NCBI GenBank assembly: GCA_021775995.1
Contig: JAJFGS010000013.1
Coordinates: 248,001-312,000, forward strand
From: Alphaproteobacteria bacterium
GTDB lineage: Bacteria; Pseudomonadota; Alphaproteobacteria; Micavibrionales; Micavibrionaceae
Length of the DNA stretch: 64,000 nt
Direction: 5' to 3'
The notes under the pieces were generated by a model that did no database searches, was not told the DNA's origin, and worked only from the letters and a program-made list of their open reading frames with translations. How positions within the stretch are numbered: the stretch's first letter is position 1; each line of letters starts with the position of its first letter. Shown in pieces: positions 8,933-18,301 of the stretch. A program made the position numbers and the translations under genes.

Positions 8933-10446
8933 TGCCCTATAGTGATATTTTAAAACGCAATGGGTTGGTTCAAAAAAGTAAAGGTGATATTGCCGTTGAA
9001 ACACCGATTGATGGTTCTATCCTTTCATATGTTGATTGCCACAAAAAAGAGGAAGTTGCTAAAGCTATAGAAAGTGCCCAGCAGGCATTTATAGTTTGGC
9101 GAAAAACACCTGCCCCTGTTCGTGGAGAGTTGGTACGCATATTGGGTGAAGAATTACGGAGTGCCAAAGATGATTTGGGTGCTCTTGTAACATTGGAGTG
9201 TGGGAAAATTTTGTCTGAAGGCTTAGGCGAAGTTCAAGAAATGATTGATATATGTGATTTTGCTGTGGGACAGTCACGTCAGTTATATGGTTTAACGATT
9301 GCGTCGGAGCGACCAGGTCACCATATGCGCGAAACATGGCAACCTTTAGGGGTTGTAGGAGTTATTAGTGCCTTTAACTTTCCTGTGGCGGTATGGGCAT
9401 GGAATGCTGCTTTGGCATTAATTTGTGGTGATCCTGTTATCTGGAAGCCTTCTGAAAAAACGCCATTAACGGCGATGGCATGTGAGAAGATTTTTGAAAA
9501 AGCAGTGAAGCGTTTTAAAGAAGCTGGGAATGAATGTCCCGAGGGTTTATTACAAGTTCTTATTGGCGAAGCTGATATTGGTCAGGCGATAGTAGATAGT
9601 AAGGATGTACCATTAATTAGCGCAACAGGTAGTACGCGTATGGGACGAGTTGTTGGCGAACGTGTGGCATCCCGTATGGGAAAATCATTGCTGGAGCTAG
9701 GCGGTAACAATGCAATGATTGTTGCACCTTCTGCAGATTTAGAATTGGCCACGCGGGCGATTGTTTTTAGTGCAGTGGGAACGGCAGGGCAACGTTGTAC
9801 GACATTACGCCGTTTGATTGTTCATGAGAGTATGAAAAAAAGCCTCATTCCAGTACTTCAAAAAGCTTATGATACGTTAAAAGTAGGCGATCCTTTAGAT
9901 AAGGATACGCTTGTTGGTCCTTTGATTGATCATGATGCTTTTGATGGTATGCAAACGGCTCTTAAAGAAGCGAAAGAGCAAGGGGGAACAATTCTTACAG
10001 GTGGTGATGGCGTGTCTTTAAAAGGAGGATATTATGCGCGTCCTGCGCTGGTTGAAATGTCCTCAGGAATCAAAGGACAAAGTGAAGTGGTAAAGCATGA
10101 GACCTTTGCGCCTATTTTGTATATTATGACCTATTCGGATTTTGATGAAGCGGTGGAGATGAATAATGCTGTGCCGCAAGGCTTGTCATCCTGTATATTT
10201 ACCACCGATGTGAGAGAAGCAGAAGGGTTCTTATCTGCAGTGGGCAGTGATTGTGGTATTGCGAATGTAAATATAGGTCCAAGCGGTGCTGAGATAGGCG
10301 GAGCCTTTGGTGGAGAGAAAGAAACAGGCGGTGGTAGAGAAAGTGGTTCCGATTCTTGGAAAGTTTATATGCGTCGCCAGACACAGACCGTTAATTATTC
10401 GACTGAATTACCTTTAGCACAAGGGGTTAGGTTTGATTTAGGTTAA
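8932..10446 (+). CDS. Aldehyde dehydrogenase, ALDH7/antiquitin-like (probable aminoadipate-semialdehyde dehydrogenase)
   Basis: 504 residues. An NAD(P)-dependent aldehyde dehydrogenase: FNFPVAVWAWNAALAL and WKPSEKTPL in the cofactor domain, general base region in LLELGGNN, catalytic cysteine in GTAGQRCTT (about residue 290), and a C-terminal GGAFGGEKETGGGRESGSD loop typical of ALDH7. Characterised relatives oxidise alpha-aminoadipate semialdehyde in lysine breakdown; the exact substrate here is inferred. The start overlaps the previous stop by 1 base, implying translational coupling with the transporter. Confidence 0.9.
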   Translation: MPYSDILKRNGLVQKSKGDIAVETPIDGSILSYVDCHKKEEVAKAIESAQQAFIVWRKTPAPVRGELVRILGEELRSAKDDLGALVTLECGKILSEGLGEVQEMIDICDFAVGQSRQLYGLTIASERPGHHMRETWQPLGVVGVISAFNFPVAVWAWNAALALICGDPVIWKPSEKTPLTAMACEKIFEKAVKRFKEAGNECPEGLLQVLIGEADIGQAIVDSKDVPLISATGSTRMGRVVGERVASRMGKSLLELGGNNAMIVAPSADLELATRAIVFSAVGTAGQRCTTLRRLIVHESMKKSLIPVLQKAYDTLKVGDPLDKDTLVGPLIDHDAFDGMQTALKEAKEQGGTILTGGDGVSLKGGYYARPALVEMSSGIKGQSEVVKHETFAPILYIMTYSDFDEAVEMNNAVPQGLSSCIFTTDVREAEGFLSAVGSDCGIANVNIGPSGAEIGGAFGGEKETGGGRESGSDSWKVYMRRQTQTVNYSTELPLAQGVRFDLG

Positions 10447-10558
10447 ATATTGAGTAATTATCTTGCTTTTTTTCTGATTTATTTGATTGGAGAGGCAGAT
10501 TTGGGTTACTATTAATAGTTAATCATAAACAATACTTATCAGAAAAAGGAGTCTGCCT

Positions 10559-10747
10559 ATGTCGCTACAGCAAGCTGTTGTTCCAAACCCATCTGCACGT
10601 GTTGAGGCCTTGAAAGCCAAACATAAAAATCTTTCAGATAAAATTGAATTAGAACAACGTAGGCCTTTTATAAGTGAACATATTCTAGCCGAGTTGAAGC
10701 GAGAAAAATTAAAAATAAAAGAAAAAATAGAAGGTATTCGCGCTTAA
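10559..10747 (+). CDS. YdcH-like small protein (DUF465)
   Basis: 62 residues, almost entirely helical and charged. The pattern RVEALKAKHKNLSDKIELEQ followed by LKREKLKIKEKIE matches the DUF465/YdcH family, common in alphaproteobacteria and of unknown function. A purine-rich AAAAAGGAG precedes the ATG. A strong hairpin terminator follows 19 bases after the stop. Confidence 0.85.
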   Translation: MSLQQAVVPNPSARVEALKAKHKNLSDKIELEQRRPFISEHILAELKREKLKIKEKIEGIRA

Positions 10748-10762
10748 ACAAGATATTTTATT

Positions 10763-10799
10763 AAAAAAACGCAGCACTGTGATAGGTGCTGCGTTTTTG
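10763..10799. terminator. Bidirectional intrinsic terminator between ydcH-like gene and trcR
   Basis: A 12-bp perfect stem (AAAACGCAGCAC at 10766-10777 with GTGCTGCGTTTT at 10786-10797) and 8-base loop, with an A-run on the left and T-run on the right. It can stop transcription from both converging genes: the DUF465 gene on plus and trcR on minus. Confidence 0.9.
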
Positions 10800-10820
10800 T
10801 TTATCTATTATTAAAGATTA

Positions 10821-11513
10821 TTACTCTTTATTTGTCTTTGAACCAGAAGATAGGAAGTTAGAGAAGTCAAAACCACCAACTTCATCAGTTTTATTGCTAT
10901 CTTCGCTTTGTGGAGCATTATCTTGTTCCAATTTTTTTAAACGTTCAGCTTTGATCGCTTCAGGATCTTTACCTTGGGCGCGTAAACCCTTATCGGATGC
11001 TGCTTCCAGCTCTTTATAGCTACATAAGCCTAATTCCGCTGGGTGGCGGGGACGAATAGTAGAAGAGTTTGTGTGCGTACGATCACGAACAGCATTAATA
11101 GTTGGTTTGGTTGTGCCGACCAATTTACCAATTTGAGCATCACTGATTTCAGGATGATTTTTCAATATCCACGAGATGGCATCAGGTTTATCACCGCGTT
11201 TGGAAACAGGGGTGTAACGTGGACCTTTAGCACGTGTTTTAACACTTGGGAGGTCAGTACGCGTAAGTTTCATGACATAGTTACCATCACTAATAGCTTT
11301 ATCAAGTTCGTCTTGTGTGGTTTCACCATTTTTAATAGGGTCACGACCAACAATACCGTACCCGACATCTTCGTCCGCTAGGGCTTGAACTTCGACTTTA
11401 TGAAGCCCTGTAAATTCGGCAACCTGTTCAAAACTCAATGTTGTATTGTCAATTAACCAAATTGCGCTTGCTTTTGGCATTAATAATGTCGGCGCTTCTT
11501 GTGCTTTTGCCAT
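10821..11513 (-). CDS. trcR: TrcR-like cell-cycle transcriptional regulator (DUF1013)
   Basis: 230 residues. Matches the alphaproteobacterial DUF1013/TrcR family over its length: LMPKASAIWLIDNTTLSFEQVAEFTGLH at the start (a helix-turn-helix), IVGRDPI, RGDKPDAISWILKNHP and IGKLVGTTKPTINAVRDR (second HTH-like part), and HPAELGLCSYKELE. In relatives this is an essential cell-cycle transcription factor. The last ~45 residues are charged and low-complexity. A 200-base upstream region separates it from the divergent DUF1192 gene. Confidence 0.9.
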   Translation of the reverse strand: MAKAQEAPTLLMPKASAIWLIDNTTLSFEQVAEFTGLHKVEVQALADEDVGYGIVGRDPIKNGETTQDELDKAISDGNYVMKLTRTDLPSVKTRAKGPRYTPVSKRGDKPDAISWILKNHPEISDAQIGKLVGTTKPTINAVRDRTHTNSSTIRPRHPAELGLCSYKELEAASDKGLRAQGKDPEAIKAERLKKLEQDNAPQSEDSNKTDEVGGFDFSNFLSSGSKTNKE

Positions 11514-11713
11514 ATCAATATTCCTTTATTCTTTTGTTTATCAAGATCATGGGGCTCGCCCATGGCTATTACTGTGTCGACCCATTCCCTTGAGGATCAA
11601 CTGATTTAGACTATTTAATGTCTGGGAATATGAGGAATATATTGATATTTTTAAGAAAATGCAATCTTTTCATTCAATAAAATCTTCGTTAATCTGTAAG
11701 AAATAAGGAGAAA

Positions 11714-11893
11714 ATGATGTTTGATGAAGAAGATTTGGGCAAAAAGCCCGCTGGACTTAAAAATTTAGAGCCAATATCTCTTGATGAATTAGGCAATTAT
11801 ATAGATGAATTAAAGGCGGAGATAGTTAGGGTAGAAGGAGAAATAGCCCGAAAAAAGAGCCATATGGATGCCGCATCATCTGTTTTTAAGTAA
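11714..11893 (+). CDS. DUF1192 small protein
   Basis: 59 residues. The sequence begins MMFDEEDL and contains LEPISLDELGNYIDELKAEI and RVEGEIARKKSHMDAA, the complete signature of DUF1192, a short helical family conserved in alphaproteobacteria and of unknown function. An AAGGAG lies 5 bases before the first ATG. It is divergent from trcR and 64 bases before the next gene. Confidence 0.88.
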   Translation: MMFDEEDLGKKPAGLKNLEPISLDELGNYIDELKAEIVRVEGEIARKKSHMDAASSVFK

Positions 11894-11957
11894 GGGGAGT
11901 TGCACTGTAAAAACGAACAAGGTAAGGTGTGTAATATTTTTATTTTGGGAGAGAGTT

Positions 11958-12314
11958 ATGGATGACATTAAAGCTAGATTACAGGAATGTTCAGAAGCTT
12001 GCTTTAAAAATTATGAAGCATGGGATGCAAGTAAAGAAACACAAACAAGAGAGAATTTGCAAGAAGCTATCCATGATTTAAGAAAGGTTGCTTCTCGTCT
12101 TGAAATTGAAATTACATTGAGTGAACGTGCTAAGGTGACAGGAAAGCCAATTCCTATTCCATCTCATAGGTCGAACTCAAAATCAAAAGGCCCGGTTGAA
12201 TCTATTCTTCCAGATGAAGGAAATACAAAGGGTAGTCATTCTGATAAAAAAGAAGGGGGCCCGCGCCGTTCTCAACGATCACGCCGTCCTAATCCTAAAC
12301 GGAATGACGGTTAG
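11958..12314 (+). CDS. Conserved hypothetical protein, 118 aa
   Basis: I place the start at the ATG at 11958 (MDDIKARLQEC), preceded by GGGAGAGAG; a longer frame from 11868 overlaps the DUF1192 gene and adds a poor N-terminus. The first ~65 residues look like a compact helical domain (ENLQEAIHDLRKVASRLEIE, then PIPIPSHR). The last third is a disordered basic tail (GGPRRSQRSRRPNPKR), which could contact nucleic acid. Function unknown. It converges with gloB, overlapping it by 4 bases. Confidence 0.7.
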   Translation: MDDIKARLQECSEACFKNYEAWDASKETQTRENLQEAIHDLRKVASRLEIEITLSERAKVTGKPIPIPSHRSNSKSKGPVESILPDEGNTKGSHSDKKEGGPRRSQRSRRPNPKRNDG

Positions 12315-13027
12315 AAATTATCTTTTAATTCTCTAAATTTTTTAAATTCTTCAGCGTTTTTTGCTTTTAGAAAAATATTTGTTTTCTTCTCCTGTTCAAG
12401 TGTGACAGGGAGTGTCGGCTTATTATTGGTTCGTAAATTTTCTATTTCTTTAATACGTTTGATAAGGTGTTGATTATCCGGGTCAACGCTTAAGCAGAAT
12501 TCAGCATTCTCAAGCGTATATTCATGGCCGCAATATATTTTTGTATCATCAGGCAGTGCTTTTAACTTTTTAAAGCTATTAAATGATTGCTCTGCGGTGC
12601 CTTCGAATAATCGACCGCAACCTAATGAGAATAGTGTGTCACCAGAAAAAAGTATTTTTGAGTTTTTAAAATAAAAACAGATGTGCCCTAATGTATGTCC
12701 CTGTGTTTCAATAACTTCTACGGTTTCATCACCAAAGTTAAAGATGTCTCCATTTTTAAGTCCTGTATCTAACTCTGGGATGCTCTTTCTTTCACTTTCA
12801 GGTCCTATTATTTCAACATTATATTTTTCTTTTATTTGTTTGTTACCGTTCACATGATCCCAATGATGATGGGTGTTTAGAATAAATGAGGGTGTTATAT
12901 TAAGCTTTTCAAGGGCGTTAATGATAGCTTTGGATTCCCCTGGATCAATTATAGCGATACTATCTTGAGATTGTATGATGTAAGCGTAATTATCTTCTAA
13001 AATGGGGACAAGGGTAACGGTCAACAT
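12311..13027 (-). CDS. gloB: Hydroxyacylglutathione hydrolase (glyoxalase II)
   Basis: 238 residues, a metallo-beta-lactamase-fold enzyme that hydrolyses S-lactoylglutathione to lactate and glutathione, the second step of methylglyoxal detoxification. The dinuclear metal motif is THHHWDH, followed by TQGHTLGHICFY, FSGDTLFSLGCGRLFEG and CGHEYTLENAEF, all standard GloB landmarks. The start overlaps the end of the upstream methyltransferase gene by 7 bases, indicating an operon. Confidence 0.95.
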   Translation of the reverse strand: MLTVTLVPILEDNYAYIIQSQDSIAIIDPGESKAIINALEKLNITPSFILNTHHHWDHVNGNKQIKEKYNVEIIGPESERKSIPELDTGLKNGDIFNFGDETVEVIETQGHTLGHICFYFKNSKILFSGDTLFSLGCGRLFEGTAEQSFNSFKKLKALPDDTKIYCGHEYTLENAEFCLSVDPDNQHLIKRIKEIENLRTNNKPTLPVTLEQEKKTNIFLKAKNAEEFKKFRELKDNF

Positions 13028-13890
13028 GGGAGTTTCTCCTCATTTGTTAGTAAAGCATCGGCGAGGCGGTATTTGGCACTACCTGGTTGCAAAGGTTTTT
13101 GCTGGCTTTTGTGGGGTTTCCACCCAAGAAGAAAAATTATATCAAAGGTTGCCTTTATACGTCCATCTTCTTCACTAAATTTTTCTTTATAGAGTTCACC
13201 AACAGTTTGGAAAAAGGAACGGGATGTAAAATTTTTCTTGCGTGACTTAATACTGTTGCTTTCACCCATGAAGCGTAAATCTTGCATGAGTTTAAAAACA
13301 TTATCATAGGTGACGGTGATTTTTTCAGAATCAATAACCGGTAAATTGAAGCCCGCGCGTTGCATAAGAGAACTCATTTGAGGTAGGTCAGCGAAGGGGG
13401 ATATTCTAGGGGTTATGCCACCTGCTTGTTGCATCTCTACTTCATTCATAATTTGTCTTAATTCGTATAAGGTCTCACCACCGAACATGGCGGCAATGAA
13501 CAGGCCATCAGGCTTAAGACAGTTTCGAATTTGTGATAATGTTCCCGGAAGATCGTTGGTGGAATGTAAATTAAGAGGGCTTATCGTTAAATCGAAAGAA
13601 TTTGATTGGAAAGGTAAAAGCTCTTCATCACCCAGTATGCTTGGCTTCAGTTTATGAGCATTATCCAAAGTAATTATTTTTTTTACACCAAATTTTTCTA
13701 ATTGTGTAATTTGGACTCTGTTGCCGATTTGAAGGGCGAGGGGGTATTGTTTTTTTATTACATTTAACCGGTCAATAATTTGCTCCAACGTCCAATCAAA
13801 TAGAAAGCTATAATCAGACAAGCAGGGTGCAGAACGATTTTTTTTCTGCGCTATGATGTTTCTGTCAAAAACAAAAATATCATTGGTCAT
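13021..13890 (-). CDS. SAM-dependent methyltransferase-fold protein (NDUFAF5/BioC-like)
   Basis: 289 residues. A class I SAM-binding fold with PFQSNSFDLTISPLNLHSTNDLPG (motif IV region) and LKPDGLFIAAMFGGETL after it. The N-terminal FDRNIIAQKKNRSA and the central FADLPQMSSLMQRAGF segment are typical of the alphaproteobacterial NDUFAF5-like group. The mitochondrial relative hydroxylates an arginine of a complex I subunit; that role here is inference. It overlaps gloB downstream and the 813-residue gene upstream (11 bases), so the three form one minus-strand operon. Confidence 0.8.
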   Translation of the reverse strand: MTNDIFVFDRNIIAQKKNRSAPCLSDYSFLFDWTLEQIIDRLNVIKKQYPLALQIGNRVQITQLEKFGVKKIITLDNAHKLKPSILGDEELLPFQSNSFDLTISPLNLHSTNDLPGTLSQIRNCLKPDGLFIAAMFGGETLYELRQIMNEVEMQQAGGITPRISPFADLPQMSSLMQRAGFNLPVIDSEKITVTYDNVFKLMQDLRFMGESNSIKSRKKNFTSRSFFQTVGELYKEKFSEEDGRIKATFDIIFLLGWKPHKSQQKPLQPGSAKYRLADALLTNEEKLPC

Positions 13891-16321
13891 AGTTGTAATC
13901 TTTTTTGTTGGAGTTTGAAGCGGGCGTGCTCACGTCCGTCATTCCCATAAAGGAGGATTTCCTGTCTGCATGTTTTTCAGAAAAAGACAGTGAGGCACTC
14001 ATGTCACTATTTTGTCCTAAGCAAGCATTGTAAGACATAGCAACAATTTTCATGAAGCTATAATCATTGTCTAAATAAAGTAAACGATATAGTCCATAAA
14101 GGGGGGCGTAAGTTGTAGTTCCATGAGTTCGTCCAGCTTTCATCCATCCTTTGGCGCCGCCTTGGCTAACCGCAAATGGATAAATTCGTTGAGGCGTAAC
14201 GCCGATATGGGAGAAATAGCTTTCCCCCATGCGTGCAACACAATCAACAGGAACTTCAAATTTATCAGCAATGTATTTTCGTGCCATATCGAAATTTTTT
14301 ATTTCAACGGGAAGGGGAAAGCTAGGGCAGCTAATTGTATATCCATTGCCTTTATATCTTTGGGGGATAGGAAGGTATTCTTCAACGATGCCTGCCATGA
14401 CTTCACCATTTATCGAGCGTGTGAGAGGTAAAACGACGGCGGTGTTCATTGAGCTTTCTTCATTCAAAATAAAATCTTTTTCTTTAGAAGCAAGTCCCAT
14501 AATGCCGCCATTATTTTGACCTTCATCTACAAAAACAGATTGCATTGTTTTGATTTGACCCGTTGTTCCTTTAATATCTTTAAAACGATTGTCATCCGCC
14601 GCAAGCTTAGAAATAATCTCCTGAAGCTTTGTTGTTTCCTTTGGAGACTCTGTTTGTAGAGAAAGGGGCGAGCTTGCCCACGCTTGGTAGGGGAGACCTA
14701 ATTTTTCGTAGAGACCTAAAATTTGAATTTCTAAGCGACTGGTTGGAATGAGTCCAACACTGATAGCATTTAAAATTTGTTGAGCATTAATTTCACGAAT
14801 ACGCCCATTTGTTGAAAATCCAGAAGCATCTTCTAGAATAATTTTAGGAGAAATTGATTTTTTTGGCGCTTTGACTTTTAGGTACAGCGTGTCGATATGT
14901 TCATCAATGCAATTTGGCGCAGGGAAAAATCCAGGACCATTTTCAAAAAGCGTACCCATTTCTGGCTTTAATCCTAAATAATTTTGGGAAAAATCCATTG
15001 TGCTTCTAAAATGATCTTTGTCTAAATTTTCGATGATTTCTTGTGGGATAGCAAAAGTTTCGGTCATATGTCCTGACCATTGTTTGCCATCAATATTGGG
15101 GCCTTTGCGTGGTATTGTATTCGCAAGACATCGTGGAATGCCTTCATGAATAAAGACATGTAATTTATTATCAGATGTAATGCGATAGGGCAGAATTTCA
15201 GTGATGTGCATATCGCGTGAAACAATATCGACAATAGAGCTGTCGTGCTCATTCCGCATTGCTGTAATCCGAAGGGCAGAGTTTTCGGCTTTACTTGGTT
15301 TTCGCTCTTGTAGAGTGAGAGAATGCCGTTCTTCAGTTTTTTGTGCCAAAAGGATAAAGCTAGTTTCAGGTGATCCCATAGATTCACCATCTTCTTTGAA
15401 CAAACGCATTTTTTTATTATAATGATTTTTAAGGATGTCTTCGTTCCAATGGGGCGCTGTATATAATAGTTTGGCACCGAACCCTCGTATTATACGGCTA
15501 AAATTAGGGCAACTTAAAAAACTATATTCTTTATAAAGCTCTTCTTTCCATGAGCTGCGGTTGTCTTTTCTTAAAATAAATTCATATGCCCATTTTGCTG
15601 GTAGGCGAAAGAGTCTGGTTCGTGGAAAGCGAGCGGGCAGTTCTTCTAAGTAAAACCCCTTATAGCTATCATTTTCACGGGGTCGCGCAGATTCAGAGTA
15701 TAAAATGAGAAGTTCGATTTCAGATAGGTCTTCAATATTATTACTTTTGCTCTTTTCGTCAGGCATTTCCATTAAGACATATTCATCTTCAGGGTACATA
15801 TTGTATCCTTGGGTGTAGATATAGCCGTCTTTTTTAAGAAGCGCGAATTGCCGCTCTAATGTTTCTATGACTGATTTTTCATTACAACTATTCTCAGAAT
15901 AGATTTCGTGGAGATTGAAAGAGTTTATAATGGCGTCGAAGGACCCCAAAGGCATAAAGTTTTCCTGAATTTTGTGCTTTATAAAACTGAGATTTGGAGA
16001 TTGGTATTTCTTTTTTGAAATTTCTATTACTTCTTCGGATTGATGAATGCCAATAAATTCGATATCAGGGTTTAAAACGGCCATCGTGTAAGTCATGGCA
16101 CCGTCATGCGTCATTATATTTAGAGTTTTAGCTCCTTTTTCCAACACGAGATGCGCCATGATAAACCATGCTTGTTTGATGGTTTGGCTAGGGATGTTTT
16201 TTAACAAGGGGTTGGGCTTTGCTTTAATGTCCATAGCCGTGTCTGTAGGAGGAGCTTTCCTATCTTCGTGAGTAGGGGGGGCTCCACTCCATAAATTATC
16301 AATTTTACTTGGTTGTGACAT
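13880..16321 (-). CDS. Orphan multidomain protein: N-terminal methyltransferase-like domain plus Nudix-like C-terminal part
   Basis: 813 residues from the ATG at 16321 (a TTG at 16339 is an alternative; neither has a clear ribosome site). About residues 45-210 look like a SAM-methyltransferase (AKTLNIMTHDGAMTY, FDAIINSFNLHEIYS, LLKKDGYIYTQGYN). The rest has two stretches resembling Nudix beta-sheets (EILPYRITSDNKLHVFIHEG and TAVVLPLTRSINGEVMAGIV), but no canonical Nudix box GX5EX7REUXEEXGU. No signal peptide. It heads the operon with the methyltransferase and gloB. The biochemical role is unknown; the domain calls are visual and moderate. Confidence 0.6.
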   Translation of the reverse strand: MSQPSKIDNLWSGAPPTHEDRKAPPTDTAMDIKAKPNPLLKNIPSQTIKQAWFIMAHLVLEKGAKTLNIMTHDGAMTYTMAVLNPDIEFIGIHQSEEVIEISKKKYQSPNLSFIKHKIQENFMPLGSFDAIINSFNLHEIYSENSCNEKSVIETLERQFALLKKDGYIYTQGYNMYPEDEYVLMEMPDEKSKSNNIEDLSEIELLILYSESARPRENDSYKGFYLEELPARFPRTRLFRLPAKWAYEFILRKDNRSSWKEELYKEYSFLSCPNFSRIIRGFGAKLLYTAPHWNEDILKNHYNKKMRLFKEDGESMGSPETSFILLAQKTEERHSLTLQERKPSKAENSALRITAMRNEHDSSIVDIVSRDMHITEILPYRITSDNKLHVFIHEGIPRCLANTIPRKGPNIDGKQWSGHMTETFAIPQEIIENLDKDHFRSTMDFSQNYLGLKPEMGTLFENGPGFFPAPNCIDEHIDTLYLKVKAPKKSISPKIILEDASGFSTNGRIREINAQQILNAISVGLIPTSRLEIQILGLYEKLGLPYQAWASSPLSLQTESPKETTKLQEIISKLAADDNRFKDIKGTTGQIKTMQSVFVDEGQNNGGIMGLASKEKDFILNEESSMNTAVVLPLTRSINGEVMAGIVEEYLPIPQRYKGNGYTISCPSFPLPVEIKNFDMARKYIADKFEVPVDCVARMGESYFSHIGVTPQRIYPFAVSQGGAKGWMKAGRTHGTTTYAPLYGLYRLLYLDNDYSFMKIVAMSYNACLGQNSDMSASLSFSEKHADRKSSFMGMTDVSTPASNSNKKDYNYDQ

Positions 16322-16408
16322 AGGCAAGACATTACCCAATCATTTGGAAATTGCAACAAAAAGAATTATAGAAAATAAATAATTATTTTCCCCTTTGATG
16401 AATTGTTT

Positions 16409-17158
16409 ATGCTGAAGTTTATGACCGCTTTCAATAAAATTATAGATTTTGTATTGCCCTCACGTTGCATTGTGACAGGAGATATCGTTGATAGACAGGG
16501 CGTGTTATCAGCACAGGCATGGCGGGAGTTAAATTTCATTGCTGCTCCTCAATGTATGCGTTGTGGCTTACCTTTTGATTTTATTGAGGAAAGTTATGTT
16601 GAGCAGAATGTATGTGGTGGGTGCCTTAAAAGGCCGCCGATATACAACCAGGCGCGTGCAGCTCTTATTTATGATGATGCCTCTAGAGATATCGTTCTAG
16701 GATTCAAACATGGTGATCAAACACAGAGCGTTCCTTGCTTTGTTCCTTGGCTAAGACAAGCGGGGCATGATTTTTTAGATAAGGCAGATTTGTTGATGCC
16801 AGTGCCGCTTCATCGGTGGCGTTTATTGAGGCGACGGTTCAATCAGTCAGCACTTATTACAAAATATTTATCAGCTAGTATGGAAATACCATTTATATTG
16901 AATGGTTTAGAGCGTGTTCGTCACACACCAATTCAAGGATATTTGCCAGCCAATGAAAGGGCAAAGAATGTAAAAAATGCCTTTATTGTTCCTAACAAGA
17001 TTATCCCCCAGATTAGGCATAAAAGAATTGTATTAATTGATGACGTTTTTACAACTGGAGCGACGATTAATGAATGCACGAAGGCTTTGCTTAAAAATGG
17101 AGCAGGGACAGTCGATGTTTTAACTTTAGCGCGGGTTGTAAAACCGACGAGAGTCTGA
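16409..17158 (+). CDS. comF: ComF family protein (phosphoribosyltransferase-like)
   Basis: About 249 residues. The N-terminal zinc-finger cysteines appear as LPSRCIVTG, CMRCG and CGGC. The C-terminal phosphoribosyltransferase fold has LLRRRFNQSALI and the PRPP-binding loop RIVLIDDVFTTGATINEC. ComF proteins are linked to DNA uptake and single-strand DNA handling. I chose the ATG at 16409; a TTG at 16403 would add two residues. It diverges from the 813-residue gene and precedes grxC by 36 bases. Confidence 0.9.
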   Translation: MLKFMTAFNKIIDFVLPSRCIVTGDIVDRQGVLSAQAWRELNFIAAPQCMRCGLPFDFIEESYVEQNVCGGCLKRPPIYNQARAALIYDDASRDIVLGFKHGDQTQSVPCFVPWLRQAGHDFLDKADLLMPVPLHRWRLLRRRFNQSALITKYLSASMEIPFILNGLERVRHTPIQGYLPANERAKNVKNAFIVPNKIIPQIRHKRIVLIDDVFTTGATINECTKALLKNGAGTVDVLTLARVVKPTRV

Positions 17159-17194
17159 TTATCTGAAGCGACAACTTAAAGAGGATAAAATATT

Positions 17195-17461
17195 ATGAGT
17201 AATCAAGCTAAGGTTGAAGTGTATTATTGGACAACATGTCCCCATTGTATAAAACTGCGTTCTTTTCTTGATGGTAAAGGGATTGAATATATCGGACATG
17301 ATATTACAGGAGATCCTGCAGGGAAGGACAAACTGGCGGAACTTACGGGTGGACCAAAAACTGTACCTCAGATTTTTATCAACGGGGATTATTTCGGTGA
17401 TGAGGATGATCTCTATCCATTGGATGCTGCGGGAACGTTGGATAGTTTGTTAAAAGGATAA
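17195..17461 (+). CDS. grxC: Glutaredoxin 3
   Basis: 88 residues with thioredoxin-fold landmarks: the dithiol active site CPHC (C15, C18), the GPKTVPQIFING cis-proline loop and the GDEDDLYPLDAAG end. It reduces disulfides and glutathione mixed disulfides with glutathione as electron donor. AAAGAGGA precedes the start. It lies 3 bases before the nitrilase-family gene, in the conserved comF-grxC-nit order. Confidence 0.96.
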   Translation: MSNQAKVEVYYWTTCPHCIKLRSFLDGKGIEYIGHDITGDPAGKDKLAELTGGPKTVPQIFINGDYFGDEDDLYPLDAAGTLDSLLKG

Positions 17462-17464
17462 ATC

Positions 17465-18301
17465 ATGACAGAGTTAATAGTTGGCTGCGTTCAGATGAAC
17501 AGCGGACCAGAAATTCAAGACAATCTACAGTCAGCGGCGAAGCTTATTATTAGTGCGGCAAAGGAGGGAGCAGAGTTTATTGTTACTCCAGAGAACACGG
17601 ATTTTATGAGATTAAATGCTCGTTTAACACTCGAAACAGCGTTAGAGGCCGATAAACACCCAGGTATACAATTTTTTTCTGTTTTAGCTAAAGAGTTGGG
17701 GGTTTGGCTTCTCATTGGTTCCATGAAAGTTAAGGCTTCTGAAAATAAAGTTGCAAATAGAAGTTTCTTATTCAACCCCAAAGGCCAACTTATGGCATCT
17801 TATGATAAAATTCATTTATTTGATGCGGATTTACAAAATGGTGAAAGCTATCGTGAGAGTGAGTTTGCGATAGCAGGTGAAAAAGCTGTTATTGCGAATG
17901 TTGAAGACCGTAGTTTGGGTATGAGCATTTGCTACGATGTTCGTTTTCCTTATCTATACAGAACATTGGCGCAAAATGGGGCGGAGATGATTGCTATTCC
18001 TTCAGCTTTTGCAGCACATACGGGAAAAGATCATTGGGAAACGTTGGTTCGTGCGCGTGCGATTGAAACGGGGAGTTACGTTATTGCCCCCGCACAATAT
18101 GGTGAGCATGAAGGTGGACGTAAAACACATGGACATTCAATGATTGTTGATCCATTGGGAAGAATTTTAAAAGAAGTCACTGAAGATCAGGATGGTGTTA
18201 TCACACACAAAATTAAATTTATTGAAGTAGCGAAAGCGCGTACAGCCATTCCTTCGTTAAAGCATGATCGTGACTATCAATTTTTAAAACCTAAACATTA
18301 A
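17465..18301 (+). CDS. Carbon-nitrogen hydrolase (Nit family, probable deaminated glutathione amidase)
   Basis: 278 residues of the nitrilase superfamily. The catalytic triad is visible: E43 in TPENTDF, K115 in SYDKIHLFD and C156 in MSICYDVRFP. The C-terminal GHSMIVDPLGRIL is typical of Nit1/NitFhit-type amidases, which remove deaminated glutathione formed by transaminase side reactions. Proximity to grxC and gloB agrees with glutathione-linked housekeeping. The substrate is inferred from the family. Confidence 0.88.
   Translation: MTELIVGCVQMNSGPEIQDNLQSAAKLIISAAKEGAEFIVTPENTDFMRLNARLTLETALEADKHPGIQFFSVLAKELGVWLLIGSMKVKASENKVANRSFLFNPKGQLMASYDKIHLFDADLQNGESYRESEFAIAGEKAVIANVEDRSLGMSICYDVRFPYLYRTLAQNGAEMIAIPSAFAAHTGKDHWETLVRARAIETGSYVIAPAQYGEHEGGRKTHGHSMIVDPLGRILKEVTEDQDGVITHKIKFIEVAKARTAIPSLKHDRDYQFLKPKH

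Noticed and set aside
11868-11957. Upstream extension of the 118-residue protein
   Set aside because: Overlaps the DUF1192 gene and lacks a ribosome site; ATG 11958 follows GGGAGAGAG.
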